Assembly (NCBI GenBank): GCA_964454005.1
Contig: CAYVQE010000003.1
Location: 1-64,000, forward strand
Length of the DNA stretch: 64,000 nt
Source: CAYVQE01 sp964454005
Lineage (GTDB): Bacteria > Myxococcota > B64-G9
Direction: 5' to 3'
Of this stretch, positions 34,983 to 43,311 are shown in pieces (position 1 is the stretch's first letter; every line of letters starts with the position of its first letter). The notes below the pieces were generated by a model. It was not told the origin of the DNA and did not search any database. It was given only the letters and a program-made list of their open reading frames with translations. The position numbers and the translations under genes are program-made.

Positions 34983-36836
34983 CTATTCGATGACGACCGC
35001 ATCGTCGCGGCAAACGTCGAAGCAGGCCCCGCACTGGATGCACAGGTCCTGGTCGATGGTGTGGGGCTTTTTCTTGGTGCCCGAGATAGCGTCCACCGAG
35101 CACTGCTTGACGCACAAGCGGCAGCCGTTGCACTTGTCCGGGTCGATGGTGAAGGTGATCAGGTCCTTGCAGGTCTTGCCCGGACACCTGTGCTCGTGGA
35201 TGTGGGCCTCGTACTCCGAGCGGAAATGCTGCAGAGTGGTCAGGACCGGATTGGGGGCGGTCTGGCCCAGCCCGCACAGCGAGGTGGCCTTGATGGCCCC
35301 GCCCAGCTCCTGCAGGGTCTCGATGTCACCGGGATCGCCCCGGCCCTCGCAGATCCGCTCCAGGATGCCCAGCATCAGCCGGGTGCCGACCCGACAGGGG
35401 GTGCACTTGCCGCAGGACTCGTCCTGGGTGAAGGACAGGAAGTAGCGAGCGACATCGACCATGCAGGTCATGTCGTCCATGATCACCAATCCGCCCGAAC
35501 CCATGATGGAGCCGGCCTCGGCCAGGGTCTCGTACTCGATGGGCGTATTCAGGTACGCCTCCGGCAGGCAGCCGCCGGACGGGCCGCCGGTCTGGGCCGC
35601 CTTGAAGGGCCGGTCCTTGGGGATCCCGCCGCCCACGTCGTAAACCACCTGGCGCAGGCTGACGCCCATGGGCACCTCGATCAGGCCGGGCTTGTTGATC
35701 TTGCCGGCCAGGGCGAAGGTCTTGGTGCCGCGGCTCTTGCCCGAGCCCAAGTTGGCGAACCAGTCGGCCCCCTCGCGCAGGATGCTCGACACGTTGGCCA
35801 GGGTCTCGACGTTGTTGACGTTGGTGGGCTTGCCGAACAGGCCCTTGACCGCCGGGAATGGCGGCCGCGAGCGCGGCATGCCCCGCTCACCCTCGATGGA
35901 GGCGATCAGTGCGGTCTCCTCGCCGCAGACGAAGGCGCCGGCGCCCTCTTTGATGCGGATCTCGAAGTCGAAGCCCTTGCCGAGGATGTCCTCGCCCAGC
36001 AGCCCGACCTCGTGCATCTGGGCGATGGCGTTGCGCAGCCGCTGGACGGCCAGCGGGTACTCGGCCCGGATGTAGATGTAGGCCACGCCGGTGCCGATGG
36101 CGTAGGCCGCGATGCACATGCCCTCCAGCACCGCGTGGGGGTCGCTCTCGAGCACCGAGCGATCCATGAAGGCGCCCGGGTCGCCCTCGTCAGCGTTGCA
36201 CACCAGGTACTTGTGATCGCCCGGCGCGTTGCGACAGAAGGTCCACTTGAGCCCGGTGGGGAAGCCGGCCCCGCCGCGGCCGCGCAGCTGGGAGTCCTTG
36301 ACCTCCTGGATGACCTCCTCGGGCTTCATCGACAGCGCCCGCATCAGGCCCTTGTAGCCGCCCTGAGCCAGGTAATGATCCAGGGAGGTGGGGTCGATCC
36401 GACCGGCGTTGCGCAGGGCGATCCGCGGGATCTGGGGCCCCAGCACCGGCAGATCTTCGAGCCTCGGCACATCCGCCAGGCTGCCCTCGCCCAGCGTGCC
36501 GAACACGTACTTCTTGTGCGGCTCGCCCTCCACCAGGTGCCGCTTGAGGATCCGGGGCAGCTTCTTGCCGGTGATGGAAGCGTAGGACACCCGCGGCTGG
36601 CCGGGTGGCTGGATGTCCACCAGCGGCTCGGCGAAGCACATCCCGATACAGCCCACCTGGATCACCCGGGCCTCCACTCCCAGGCTGTCGAGTTCGCCGT
36701 CGACGCGCTCGAGCAGCTCGGCCGCTCCGGCCGCCAGGCCGCAGGTGGCCGAGCCGACGTAGATCCTGGGCACGTCGAGCGCCTGCAACGCTGCCCAGTC
36801 CTTCTCGGCTGCCTCTATTCGCTGTTCGAGGTTCAC
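34983..36836 (-). CDS. nuoF: NuoF-like NADH-binding subunit of the formate dehydrogenase complex
   Basis: A 617-residue flavoprotein subunit. Order of domains: thioredoxin-like [2Fe-2S] (SATCGLAAG and VGCIGMCFAEP), the NuoF FMN/NADH domain (RGRGGAGFPTGLKW, NADEGDPGAFMDRS, GAGAFVCGEETAL), a [4Fe-4S] site (ESCGKCTPCRVGTRL), and a C-terminal two-cluster ferredoxin (CNGCRLCVKQC, CIQCGACFDVC). GTG 36836 is chosen: AGAGGG lies five bases before it, and longer starts would run into the NuoE gene. The stop is 13 bp before fdhA. The extra ferredoxin domain is usual in bifurcating hydrogenase and formate dehydrogenase complexes. Confidence 0.93.
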   Translation of the reverse strand: MNLEQRIEAAEKDWAALQALDVPRIYVGSATCGLAAGAAELLERVDGELDSLGVEARVIQVGCIGMCFAEPLVDIQPPGQPRVSYASITGKKLPRILKRHLVEGEPHKKYVFGTLGEGSLADVPRLEDLPVLGPQIPRIALRNAGRIDPTSLDHYLAQGGYKGLMRALSMKPEEVIQEVKDSQLRGRGGAGFPTGLKWTFCRNAPGDHKYLVCNADEGDPGAFMDRSVLESDPHAVLEGMCIAAYAIGTGVAYIYIRAEYPLAVQRLRNAIAQMHEVGLLGEDILGKGFDFEIRIKEGAGAFVCGEETALIASIEGERGMPRSRPPFPAVKGLFGKPTNVNNVETLANVSSILREGADWFANLGSGKSRGTKTFALAGKINKPGLIEVPMGVSLRQVVYDVGGGIPKDRPFKAAQTGGPSGGCLPEAYLNTPIEYETLAEAGSIMGSGGLVIMDDMTCMVDVARYFLSFTQDESCGKCTPCRVGTRLMLGILERICEGRGDPGDIETLQELGGAIKATSLCGLGQTAPNPVLTTLQHFRSEYEAHIHEHRCPGKTCKDLITFTIDPDKCNGCRLCVKQCSVDAISGTKKKPHTIDQDLCIQCGACFDVCRDDAVVIE

Positions 36837-36915
36837 GATAGCCCTCTTCTCCTTCGGCGGGGTCGGCCGAGCGCACCCCGCGCAGTTGCCGTCGGACGCG
36901 GCGTCCTCGGCCAAC

Positions 36916-37395
36916 CTACTCACGCAGGTCGTCTACCGCTTTCTTGAGCGACGAGACCGACTGCCGGCCCAGAACCTTCTTGTTCAGCACCACCACCGGG
37001 GCCAGCGCGCAGGAGCCCACGCAGGCGACCGCCTCGACGGTGAACAGCATGTCCTCGGTGGTGCCGCCGGGCTTGATGCCCAGGTGGCTGGCGATCTCCT
37101 CCTCCAGCCGGCCCGAACCCAGCACGTGGCAGGCGGTCCCGCGGCAGATGGTCACCTTGTACTTGCCCTGGGGCTCGAAGTGGAACTGGGAGTAGAAGCT
37201 GGCCACACCGTAGACGTGGCTCTCGGCCAGCCGCAGGTGCCGGCCGGTTGCCAGCATGGCCTCAGGGGCCAGGTAGCCGGCCTCGGCCTCGATGAACTGC
37301 AGGACGGGGATGAGCTGATCCTGGCCGGCCTGGAAGCTGTCGGCGATCTTGGCCCGCCACTCGTGCACGCTCAAGGATGGGACCTCGTGGCCCAT
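36916..37395 (-). CDS. nuoE: NuoE-like [2Fe-2S] subunit of the formate dehydrogenase complex
   Basis: A 159-residue thioredoxin-fold [2Fe-2S] subunit: VYGVASFYSQF, CRGTACHVLG and CVGSCALAPVV hold the family signature and the four cluster cysteines. ATG 37395 is preceded by AAAGGGG at seven bases; the longer frame upstream is noise. It is the first gene of the nuoE-nuoF-fdhA operon, with a gap of about 80 bases before nuoF. Sequence differences from the other two NuoE proteins in the window argue that each serves its own complex. Confidence 0.92.
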   Translation of the reverse strand: MGHEVPSLSVHEWRAKIADSFQAGQDQLIPVLQFIEAEAGYLAPEAMLATGRHLRLAESHVYGVASFYSQFHFEPQGKYKVTICRGTACHVLGSGRLEEEIASHLGIKPGGTTEDMLFTVEAVACVGSCALAPVVVLNKKVLGRQSVSSLKKAVDDLRE

Positions 37396-37478
37396 GGGCA
37401 AACCCCTTTCTCGGGGCCCCCGGGTGGGCGACCCGCCGGCCGCCTTCAGGGGCCCGAACCAGAACGACAACCACTGGT

Positions 37479-37507
37479 TATTTACACCCCTGGTACAAGG
37501 CTCGCAA
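37479..37507 (-). promoter_or_regulatory. candidate promoter for the nuoE-nuoF-fdhA operon
   Basis: Minus strand TTGCGA (37507-37502), 17-bp spacer, TAAATA (37484-37479). Four and three of six matches; about 80 bases of leader before ATG 37395. Confidence 0.35.
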
Positions 37508-37635
37508 CTGGTTTCTGGGCGGTGCGATGGCTGTGTCCCCCATCCTCCACCCAGACACCGGCAGCGCGGGCATCGGCGCATCCGGATTCGGAACCGCCCT
37601 TATGTGGCCGGGAGATCCTGGTGTGCTGATCCGGC

Positions 37636-37664
37636 TTGCAGCCGGCCGAGATCGAAGCTATGAT
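37636..37664 (+). promoter_or_regulatory. sigma-70 promoter for gene 37715
   Basis: TTGCAG (37636-37641), 17-bp spacer, TATGAT (37659-37664). Predicted start near 37671, then a 44-base leader with GAGGAGG before the ATG. Confidence 0.62.
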
Positions 37665-37714
37665 GCAGTCCGGTTGTATGAGATGCGTCGACTCGGGCCG
37701 TGAGGAGGGGACCG

Positions 37715-38191
37715 ATGAGCCTGCACGAAAAGCTTTTGGCAGCCGCTGAGGAGAAGGTTCGTGAATGGGAGGACTTCCAGCAGAACACCATCATCTTCAC
37801 CAAGCAGTTCACCGACAAGCTCAGAGAGCTGGCCGACCTGGAGGATATCCGCTACCAGCCGGCTTTCGATGACGTGCCCAGCAACGTGCCCGACGGCCCC
37901 CTGCCCCAGACCATCTTCTACCACGACGGCGGCTGGGCCAAGGTGATGGCCAAGTTCGACGTCGGCCACGTGACGGTCAAGATCCCGGTCGAGACCAAGG
38001 TCCACGCCGGCCAGGCCGAGATCCGGGTAGTCGAGATGACCGAGCAGTTCAGCTGGCCCATCGAGGGCGAGCAGGTCGAGACCCTGGAGGACTTCGGCAA
38101 GCGGGTGATCGAGGCGGTGGCCGACGATCTGCGCAACGACCTCGAACTCTACATGCAGGGCAAGCTCAAGCGGTCGATGAAGTTCTCCTGA
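37715..38191 (+). CDS. conserved-looking protein of unknown function
   Basis: A 158-residue soluble protein. The first 50 residues form a charged helix (LHEKLLAAAEEKVREWEDFQ). The middle looks like a beta sandwich (FDVGHVTVKIPVETKVHAGQ, IRVVEMTEQFSWPIEGEQ), and the end is helical (FGKRVIEAVADDLRNDLELY). No cysteines, signal peptide or membrane segment. A strong promoter and a GAGGAGGGG site show that it is a real, expressed gene. I do not recognise it. It is divergent from the formate dehydrogenase operon, but nothing else ties it to that function. Confidence 0.7.
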   Translation: MSLHEKLLAAAEEKVREWEDFQQNTIIFTKQFTDKLRELADLEDIRYQPAFDDVPSNVPDGPLPQTIFYHDGGWAKVMAKFDVGHVTVKIPVETKVHAGQAEIRVVEMTEQFSWPIEGEQVETLEDFGKRVIEAVADDLRNDLELYMQGKLKRSMKFS

Positions 38192-38264
38192 CCGCCCGCG
38201 CCGCACCATCCCGCCCTCCCCGAGACAGCGCGATCCAATCCGAACCGCCCTTGGGAATTGCGGT

Positions 38265-39251
38265 CTAATCGACCTGCGGCGGCGACTTGGCGCAGCGGAA
38301 GCCGACCGCTGGCGGGGGCAGCGGCGGGCTGCGGCGGGTGGTCAGGCGAACCGCCGGCGGCGGATCGGTGAAGGCGTTGCCGCGGGCGATCGGCTCGTCG
38401 CCGGCCACCCACTCCATCACGTTGCCGGTGGTGTTGCGCAGGCCGTAGGGGCTGGTGCCGGACGGCAACGACCCCACCGGGGCGGTGCCGGCGAACCCGT
38501 CGTCGTAGGCACCGGCGGCGGCGATGTTGACCGCCTTCATGTTCCCGGCCGCCATGGTGGCGAAGTCCACGTTGCCCCAAGCGAAGCGCCGGCCGTCGGT
38601 GCCGCGGGCGGCCTTCTCCCACTCGGCTGCGGTGGGTAGGCGCTTGTTGGCCCAATCGCAGTAAGCCGCGGCCTGCTCGCGGCTGACGCAGTTGATCGGA
38701 TGGGCGCTGCGCCCGGACATCCCCCAATTGCAGCCCCACTGCCGGCCGGCGGCCGGCGCCCCCGGGGCCGCGGCCTGGCCCAACCCCTTCGTGTTGCAAA
38801 AGCCGGCTGCGACGCAGGTGCGGTAGTCAGCCACGCTGACCTCGAAGCGATCGATGAAGTAGGTGCCCACCTCGACGCGGCGGCCGGGCGTGCTCTCGGC
38901 ATCGCAACCCGGATCCCCCTCGGGCTTGCAACCCATCCAGAAGGTGCCGGCCGGCACCGCGCTCATCCCGCGCGGAATGGGGAACAGGGCCCGCCGGCCC
39001 CCGACCATCGGTCCGGGCACCGGTTCGGCTTCGCGCGCGGGTCGCTTCAGCCGCTCGGGACCGCCGCGTTTGTGCAGCTTGCCGGCCTCGATGGCGGGGC
39101 CACGCGGCTTGGTCGGGCCCGCATTCTCGGCCCCTTGACCGCTGGCCGGCTGCGGATCGCGAACCTTCTCGCAACCGAACGAGCACAATCCCATCGCCAG
39201 CGCCGCCGGCAACCAGCCGTCCGCCAGAACCCGCATCGTTCTCATTATCAT
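38265..39251 (-). CDS. FGE-sulfatase (SUMF1) domain exported protein
   Basis: A 328-residue exported protein. A signal sequence ends near Cys in CSFGCEK (a poor lipobox), followed by a Pro/Arg-rich linker. The C-terminal 200 residues are a formylglycine-generating-enzyme/sulfatase-modifying factor fold: SAVPAGTFWMGC, YFIDRFEVSVADYRTCV, PINCVSREQAAAYCDWANKRLPTAAEWEKAARG and NTTGNVMEWV. Such domains occur both in true FGE enzymes and in many binding or structural proteins of Myxococcota; the active-site cysteine pair of FGE is not clearly present, so a non-enzymatic role is as likely. The ribosome site GGGAGGAG supports ATG 39251. Confidence 0.82.
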   Translation of the reverse strand: MIMRTMRVLADGWLPAALAMGLCSFGCEKVRDPQPASGQGAENAGPTKPRGPAIEAGKLHKRGGPERLKRPAREAEPVPGPMVGGRRALFPIPRGMSAVPAGTFWMGCKPEGDPGCDAESTPGRRVEVGTYFIDRFEVSVADYRTCVAAGFCNTKGLGQAAAPGAPAAGRQWGCNWGMSGRSAHPINCVSREQAAAYCDWANKRLPTAAEWEKAARGTDGRRFAWGNVDFATMAAGNMKAVNIAAAGAYDDGFAGTAPVGSLPSGTSPYGLRNTTGNVMEWVAGDEPIARGNAFTDPPPAVRLTTRRSPPLPPPAVGFRCAKSPPQVD

Positions 39252-39367
39252 CCGTCTCCTCCCTGCCCCACCGCGGCTCCACACCCACCGTTCATACCAT
39301 CCCGGCCCCGCCATTGCCAAAAGGCGAGCCCCCGGCGCGCCCGGCAGCCGCAGGTCGAGCGCACCCC

Positions 39368-40591
39368 TCAGCGCCAGGCTGGAGCGCCCAGCTGCTGGAC
39401 CCATACCCATTCATCGGCCTGCCAACCGCTGCGGCCCTCGGGGATGGGGATCAGCACCTGCTTGCGCGCCATCGACTGCAGGCGGCTGGCCAGGCGCAGC
39501 GGCTCGACCAAGGGCTCTGGCCGTTCGGCCACCAGCCGGCCGTGGAGAAACTGCGTCCAGTCGCTCTGGCCGGACACCGGTTCGGTCAGCCGCACCCGCC
39601 GCTCGCGAAAGACCGCTCCGTCGAACCCCTGCATCGAAAGCAGGCCCGGCATGGCCAGCTGCAGCAAGGCCATCTCGTTCGAGGGCGGTCCGCCGGGCAG
39701 ACAGAACACGGCCCGGCCGTCCAGCAGCCCGAAGGCGATGCCCTTGCCCGGCCCCAGGCGCACCCGGTGGTAGATGCCTTCCCAACCCAGATCGTCCAGC
39801 GCGTCGAGCAACAAATCGCGTTCGCTGGTCCAGGCGCCGCCCGAGGTCAACACCACATCGGAATCGGCCGCCAGCGATTCGACCGCCGCGCGGACCGCCG
39901 GCCGATCATCGCAGCAGACCGCAGTGCGCATCGATGCGGCCAGTTCGCCGAGCCAGGCCTGCATCTCGACCAGGTTGCTGGCGTAGAGTTTGCCCGCCGC
40001 CAGCGGCCGGCCCGGAGCCACGATCTCGTCGCCGGTGGCCAGCAGGCCCACCCGGGGCCGCCGCGCCACCCGGGCAGCGTCATGGCCGGCGGCCGCCAGC
40101 AGCCCCATCAAGGCGGGGTCCAGCCGCTCACCGCGACGGGCCAGCACCTGACCGCGGCGCAGATCGGTCGCCCGCCGCAGTACATTGCGGCCGGGCGCGG
40201 CATCGGCCAGACAGATCAGCCGGTCGCCGTCGCGGCGGCAGTACTCCTCGGCCAGCACCGCCTCGGCCCGCGCCGGGATGGGAGCGCCGGTGGTGATGCG
40301 CACCGTCCTGCCCGGTTCCACCAACTGCCGGCAGGCTCCGCCGGCGTTGGCCTCGCCGATGATCTCCAGCTGCACCCCGGCGTCCGGGTGCGCACCAGCC
40401 ACATCGGCCGAGACCACGGCGTAGCCGTCCTTGAGCGAGACGTCCTGGTCGGGAGCGTCCACTTGGGCGGCCACGTCCGCGGCCAGCACCCGGCCGCAGA
40501 GTTCCGCCAGCGCCACCCGCTCGTCACCCAGCCGCGGCACCCGCTCGCGGGTCGAGCGCAGGGCGCGATCGAATCCGATGCGTCGTCTCAC
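39368..40591 (-). CDS. moeA: molybdopterin molybdenumtransferase MoeA, divergent
   Basis: A 407-residue MoeA that inserts molybdate (or tungstate) into adenylated molybdopterin. Domain signatures: DVSLKDGYAVVSADV (usual MDGYA), ITTGAPIPARAEAV, LLATGDEIV and VVLTSGGAWTSERD. The last two catalytic stretches differ from the standard: GGAWTSERD instead of the SGGxSxGxxD form, and LPGGPPSNEMAL instead of LPGNPxS. So it may be specialised, for example for tungsten, or less active. GTG 40591 is chosen (GGAG eight bases upstream). It follows the mobB-mobA fusion by 61 bp on the same strand. The nearby formate dehydrogenase needs this cofactor. Confidence 0.88.
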   Translation of the reverse strand: MRRRIGFDRALRSTRERVPRLGDERVALAELCGRVLAADVAAQVDAPDQDVSLKDGYAVVSADVAGAHPDAGVQLEIIGEANAGGACRQLVEPGRTVRITTGAPIPARAEAVLAEEYCRRDGDRLICLADAAPGRNVLRRATDLRRGQVLARRGERLDPALMGLLAAAGHDAARVARRPRVGLLATGDEIVAPGRPLAAGKLYASNLVEMQAWLGELAASMRTAVCCDDRPAVRAAVESLAADSDVVLTSGGAWTSERDLLLDALDDLGWEGIYHRVRLGPGKGIAFGLLDGRAVFCLPGGPPSNEMALLQLAMPGLLSMQGFDGAVFRERRVRLTEPVSGQSDWTQFLHGRLVAERPEPLVEPLRLASRLQSMARKQVLIPIPEGRSGWQADEWVWVQQLGAPAWR

Positions 40592-40652
40592 GAACCGGTC
40601 TCCAGACTCGCATTCCCCGACCGAAAGGCCGGCGAACGACCAGAGCAGCGCA

Positions 40653-41786
40653 TCAAGAGTTCCCTGGGGAGCCTCGATCAAAAAAGTCGATCCAATCGGC
40701 CCGGGTGTTGAGATTGACCAGGCGCCGATTGGGCTCGGGCACCAGCCGGCGCACCCGCAGCCCGGCATAGGCGTCGGCGATGCGCCGCCCACCGGCATCC
40801 AGCAGGGTGCGCAGGGCGGGTGCGGCCCGGCGGCGGTAGGCGGCGAACAGCGGCTCCAGGTGGCCCTGCGGATCGACCGGTACGGCCACGTCGGCGCCTT
40901 CGAGCGCCTGCACCAGCGACCGCCCCAGAGCCCGATCGATGCGCGGTATGTCGCAGGCCACCACCAGATTGCGCCCGCGGGGCGACGCCGCCAAGGCCGA
41001 GGCGATGCCCCGGGCCGGGCCCTGGCCGGTCACCGCGTCCGGGATGACCGGCCGCTGCAGAAAGGCATACTTGTCCGGCGCGTTGGCGCTGATCAGCACC
41101 GGCGCCAACCAGGGATCCAGCTGGGCGATCACGTGCGCGATCAGGGGCTGGCCGTCCACGTCCAGCAGGCTCTTGTCGCGCCCCATGCGCCGCGAGGCCC
41201 CGCCGGCCAGGACGATGGCTGCCGCCGCCGCCGGCATCCGCCAACGGCCGTTTTCCAATTGCAGCTCCTCGAGGGCCATGTCGAGCGCGTTGCCGCGCCA
41301 GCGCACCAGCCGATCGGCATGGGAGCGGGCATCGAGCGCGCTGGGCTTCCAGGGGCCGCCGGCTGCGCCGCAGACCAGCAGCAGCAGATCCGGCCGCAGC
41401 ACCTGGCGCAGCGCGCTCGACTCGCAGACCACCGGTCGGCTCGAGCCCAGCTCCGCCAGCAGGGCAGCCGCACCCGCCGCCAGCGCCGCGCGCCGCACCC
41501 GCAGCCACCACACCGGCTCGGCGCCGGCCGCCAGCAGACGACCACTGTCGCCACCGGCATCCTGCCGGCCGATGCGCTCGAGCACGAACGGGCCGTCGAA
41601 CTGGCGGTAGCCGCTGCCGCTCGCGCTGCGGTCGGTCCCGGTCCGGCCATCGTCGTCCACCACGGTCACCTTGACCGCGCCCAGCTCGGCGAACCCGAAG
41701 CGCTGCAGCACCTGCTCGGCCAGCCGGGTCTTGCCCACCCCGCGGCCGGTTCCACCGATCAGCAACATGCCGGGCGCCTCGATCAC
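40653..41786 (-). CDS. mobA: MobB-MobA fusion: molybdopterin-guanine dinucleotide biosynthesis
   Basis: A 377-residue fusion. The N-terminal part (to about residue 180) is a MobB-like P-loop GTP-binding domain with IGGTGRGVGKTRLAEQVL. The C-terminal part is the guanylyltransferase MobA with IVLAGGASRRMGRDKSLL, VTGQGPARGIASAL, VVACDIPRID and LVNLNTRADW. MobA adds GMP to molybdopterin to give MGD, and MobB assists. GTG 41786 has GGGAGG five bases upstream, while the longer frame is unsupported. It heads the mobBA-moeA unit, divergent from queD. The bis-MGD formate dehydrogenase a few kilobases away is the obvious client. Confidence 0.88.
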   Translation of the reverse strand: MIEAPGMLLIGGTGRGVGKTRLAEQVLQRFGFAELGAVKVTVVDDDGRTGTDRSASGSGYRQFDGPFVLERIGRQDAGGDSGRLLAAGAEPVWWLRVRRAALAAGAAALLAELGSSRPVVCESSALRQVLRPDLLLLVCGAAGGPWKPSALDARSHADRLVRWRGNALDMALEELQLENGRWRMPAAAAAIVLAGGASRRMGRDKSLLDVDGQPLIAHVIAQLDPWLAPVLISANAPDKYAFLQRPVIPDAVTGQGPARGIASALAASPRGRNLVVACDIPRIDRALGRSLVQALEGADVAVPVDPQGHLEPLFAAYRRRAAPALRTLLDAGGRRIADAYAGLRVRRLVPEPNRRLVNLNTRADWIDFFDRGSPGNS

Positions 41787-41887
41787 CGCCACCTCCCGCA
41801 CCACCGCCAGGCGCCATCTTGCCCCCGCGGACCACGGCGATGCAACCGCCATCGCTGCACCCGCGGCCCCGGCCAATCGAGGCCAGC

Positions 41888-41916
41888 TTGACAAGCGCGT
41901 TGCCAATGGGCAATTT
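41888..41916 (+). promoter_or_regulatory. queD: promoter-like element and small palindrome before queD
   Basis: TTGACA (41888-41893) is a perfect -35, but the hexamer 17 bp on (CAATTT) is a poor -10. A palindrome TTGCC-AATG-GGCAA (41900-41913) sits in the spacer, in the divergent gap between mobBA and queD, where a repressor could act on both sides. No preQ1-type riboswitch was recognised. Confidence 0.3.
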
Positions 41917-41941
41917 CTGTTGTGCCCGATCGGGAGGACGC

Positions 41942-42328
41942 ATGTACGAGGTCACCGTCACCGACCACATCTCCGCCTCGCATCATTTGCGCGGCTACCG
42001 CGGCAAGTGCGAGAACGTGCACGGCCACAACTACCGCGTCGAGGCCACCGCCAGCGCGACCGCGCTCGACGAGCGGGGCTTGGCGATCGATTTCGGCGAT
42101 CTGCGCGGCCGGCTGCGCCGGGTGGTCGAGCGCTTCGACCACCGCGATCTCAACGCCCTGCCGGCCTTCGCCGACTGCAACCCCTCGAGCGAAAACCTGG
42201 CCCGCATCCTGTTCCAGCAGCTGGCCGCCGAGCTGACCGACCTGGACGTGCGGCTCGATAGCATCCGGGTCTGGGAGACCGAGGGCAACTTCATCACCTA
42301 CCGGCCCGAAGCGGACGAACGGGTCTAG
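41942..42328 (+). CDS. queD: 6-pyruvoyltetrahydropterin synthase / QueD family
   Basis: A 128-residue T-fold enzyme. Zinc ligands are present: His 14/15 in SASHHL and His 27/His 29 in VHGHNY, with the catalytic Cys 23 in KCENVHGH; the family Glu lies in VWETEGNF near the end. QueD makes carboxy-tetrahydropterin for queuosine; PTPS-III relatives act in folate synthesis, and the C-x3-H spacing alone does not decide between them. A strong GGGAGG lies just before the ATG. It is followed after 3 bp by a small ferredoxin gene. Confidence 0.88.
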   Translation: MYEVTVTDHISASHHLRGYRGKCENVHGHNYRVEATASATALDERGLAIDFGDLRGRLRRVVERFDHRDLNALPAFADCNPSSENLARILFQQLAAELTDLDVRLDSIRVWETEGNFITYRPEADERV

Positions 42329-42331
42329 CCC

Positions 42332-42535
42332 ATGCCCAAGCCCAAGGCCGCGGTGGACTACAAGGTCTGCCAACCGGCCCGCTGCGGCCCGGGCAAGTGT
42401 CCGGCCGTGGTCGCCTGCGAGCACAAGGTGCTGGTGCAGGACGCGCCCGGCGAGCCGCCTTACGCCTTCAAGCAGTGCATCGGCTGCGGCACCTGCGTCA
42501 CGGCCTGCCCCTTGCAGGCCATCCGCCTGCTGTGA
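42332..42535 (+). CDS. small RLI-like ferredoxin, two iron-sulfur cluster sites
   Basis: A 67-residue protein with eight cysteines. The first four (Cys 13, 18, 23, 29 in VCQPARCGPGKCP...C) have the spacing of the metal-binding N-terminus of RNase L inhibitor-type proteins. The last four (CIGCGTCVTAC) form a standard [4Fe-4S] site. It starts 3 bp after the queD stop, so the two are co-translated. It could serve QueE-type radical chemistry or the diaphorase operon that follows; position alone does not decide. Confidence 0.82.
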   Translation: MPKPKAAVDYKVCQPARCGPGKCPAVVACEHKVLVQDAPGEPPYAFKQCIGCGTCVTACPLQAIRLL

Positions 42536-42712
42536 GCCCTGCGCCGGGATCGGGTCATCCTGCGCTTGACTCGCGGCCGATCGGCGCTTAATGTGCATTC
42601 GAGTACTTGTTTGCCATTGTGTCTTGACGCCCAAATGCCGGCAGCGGGCGGGCACATGGTGTAAATGTATCAATAACGGGCAGTTGAGAGCAGAATGGGC
42701 CGGCGCGGGCGC

Positions 42713-42741
42713 TTGACGGGGTCTTGCCCGGCTGCTATGGA
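42713..42741 (+). promoter_or_regulatory. candidate promoter for the diaphorase operon
   Basis: TTGACG (42713-42718), 17-bp spacer, TATGGA (42736-42741). It lies in a 266-base gap (42536-42801) that holds no gene and no clear hairpin terminator; predicted leader about 55 bases. Confidence 0.42.
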
Positions 42742-42801
42742 CAATCCAACGGGGCGGGCACCACGGCCACGACGCCCAGCCCAGCCGACGGGAAGCCGGG
42801 G

Positions 42802-43311
42802 ATGAACGACGACGAAGAACAACAGGCGGTCGACCGCTGGCTGGCCGAGACCTTCGCCGAAGCCGAACAACCGCCCATTTTGATCGCGGCCCTGCTGGCG
42901 CTGCAGGATCGTTTCGGCTACCTGCCCAAGTCCGGCATCCGGGCCATCGCCGATCGGCTCGGCCTGACACCGGCCCGGGCCTATGGGGTGGCCACCTTCT
43001 ACAACCACTTCCGCTTCGTGCCGCCCGGCCGGCGGGCGATCAAAGTCTGCATGGGCACGGCCTGCCACATCAAGCAGGCCGACAAGATCCAAGACCACTG
43101 GCAACGCAGCCTGGGCATCGCCCCCGGTGAGGTGACCGGGGACCGCGAGTACAGCCTGGATCGGGTGGCCTGCGTCGGCTGCTGCACCCTGGCACCGGTG
43201 ACGCTGGTCAACGACGAGGTCGTCGGCCACAGCTCGCCGACCAAGATCGACGGCATCCTGTTGCGCGATCGCATGCAACGCGAAGCCGATGACGCCGGGG
43301 AGCCGTCATGA
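42802..43311 (+). CDS. nuoE: NuoE/HoxE-like [2Fe-2S] subunit
   Basis: A 169-residue NuoE/HoxE subunit. Signature: AYGVATFYNHFRF, then CMGTACHIKQAD and VACVGCCTLAPVTL with the four cluster cysteines and one extra Cys. The opening (MNDDEEQQAVDRWLAETF) is acidic. It overlaps the NuoF-like gene by four bases (ATGA), giving strict coupling. It is the first gene of a three-gene operon without a catalytic subunit, and the third NuoE-type protein in the window. Confidence 0.92.
   Translation: MNDDEEQQAVDRWLAETFAEAEQPPILIAALLALQDRFGYLPKSGIRAIADRLGLTPARAYGVATFYNHFRFVPPGRRAIKVCMGTACHIKQADKIQDHWQRSLGIAPGEVTGDREYSLDRVACVGCCTLAPVTLVNDEVVGHSSPTKIDGILLRDRMQREADDAGEPS

Larger units (their letters stand above)
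37396..37714. other. divergent regulatory region between the formate dehydrogenase operon and gene 37715
   Basis: 319 bases, less GC-rich than its flanks in places (37461-37520), without a gene I can support. It holds a candidate promoter on each strand and so separates the formate dehydrogenase operon from an unknown gene. No sigma-54 type -24/-12 element was recognised. Confidence 0.5.

Noticed and set aside
42566..42594. Promoter TTGACT-17-TAATGT in the gap after the small ferredoxin gene
   Set aside because: The -10 matches only three bases and a better candidate lies closer to the operon at 42713-42741.
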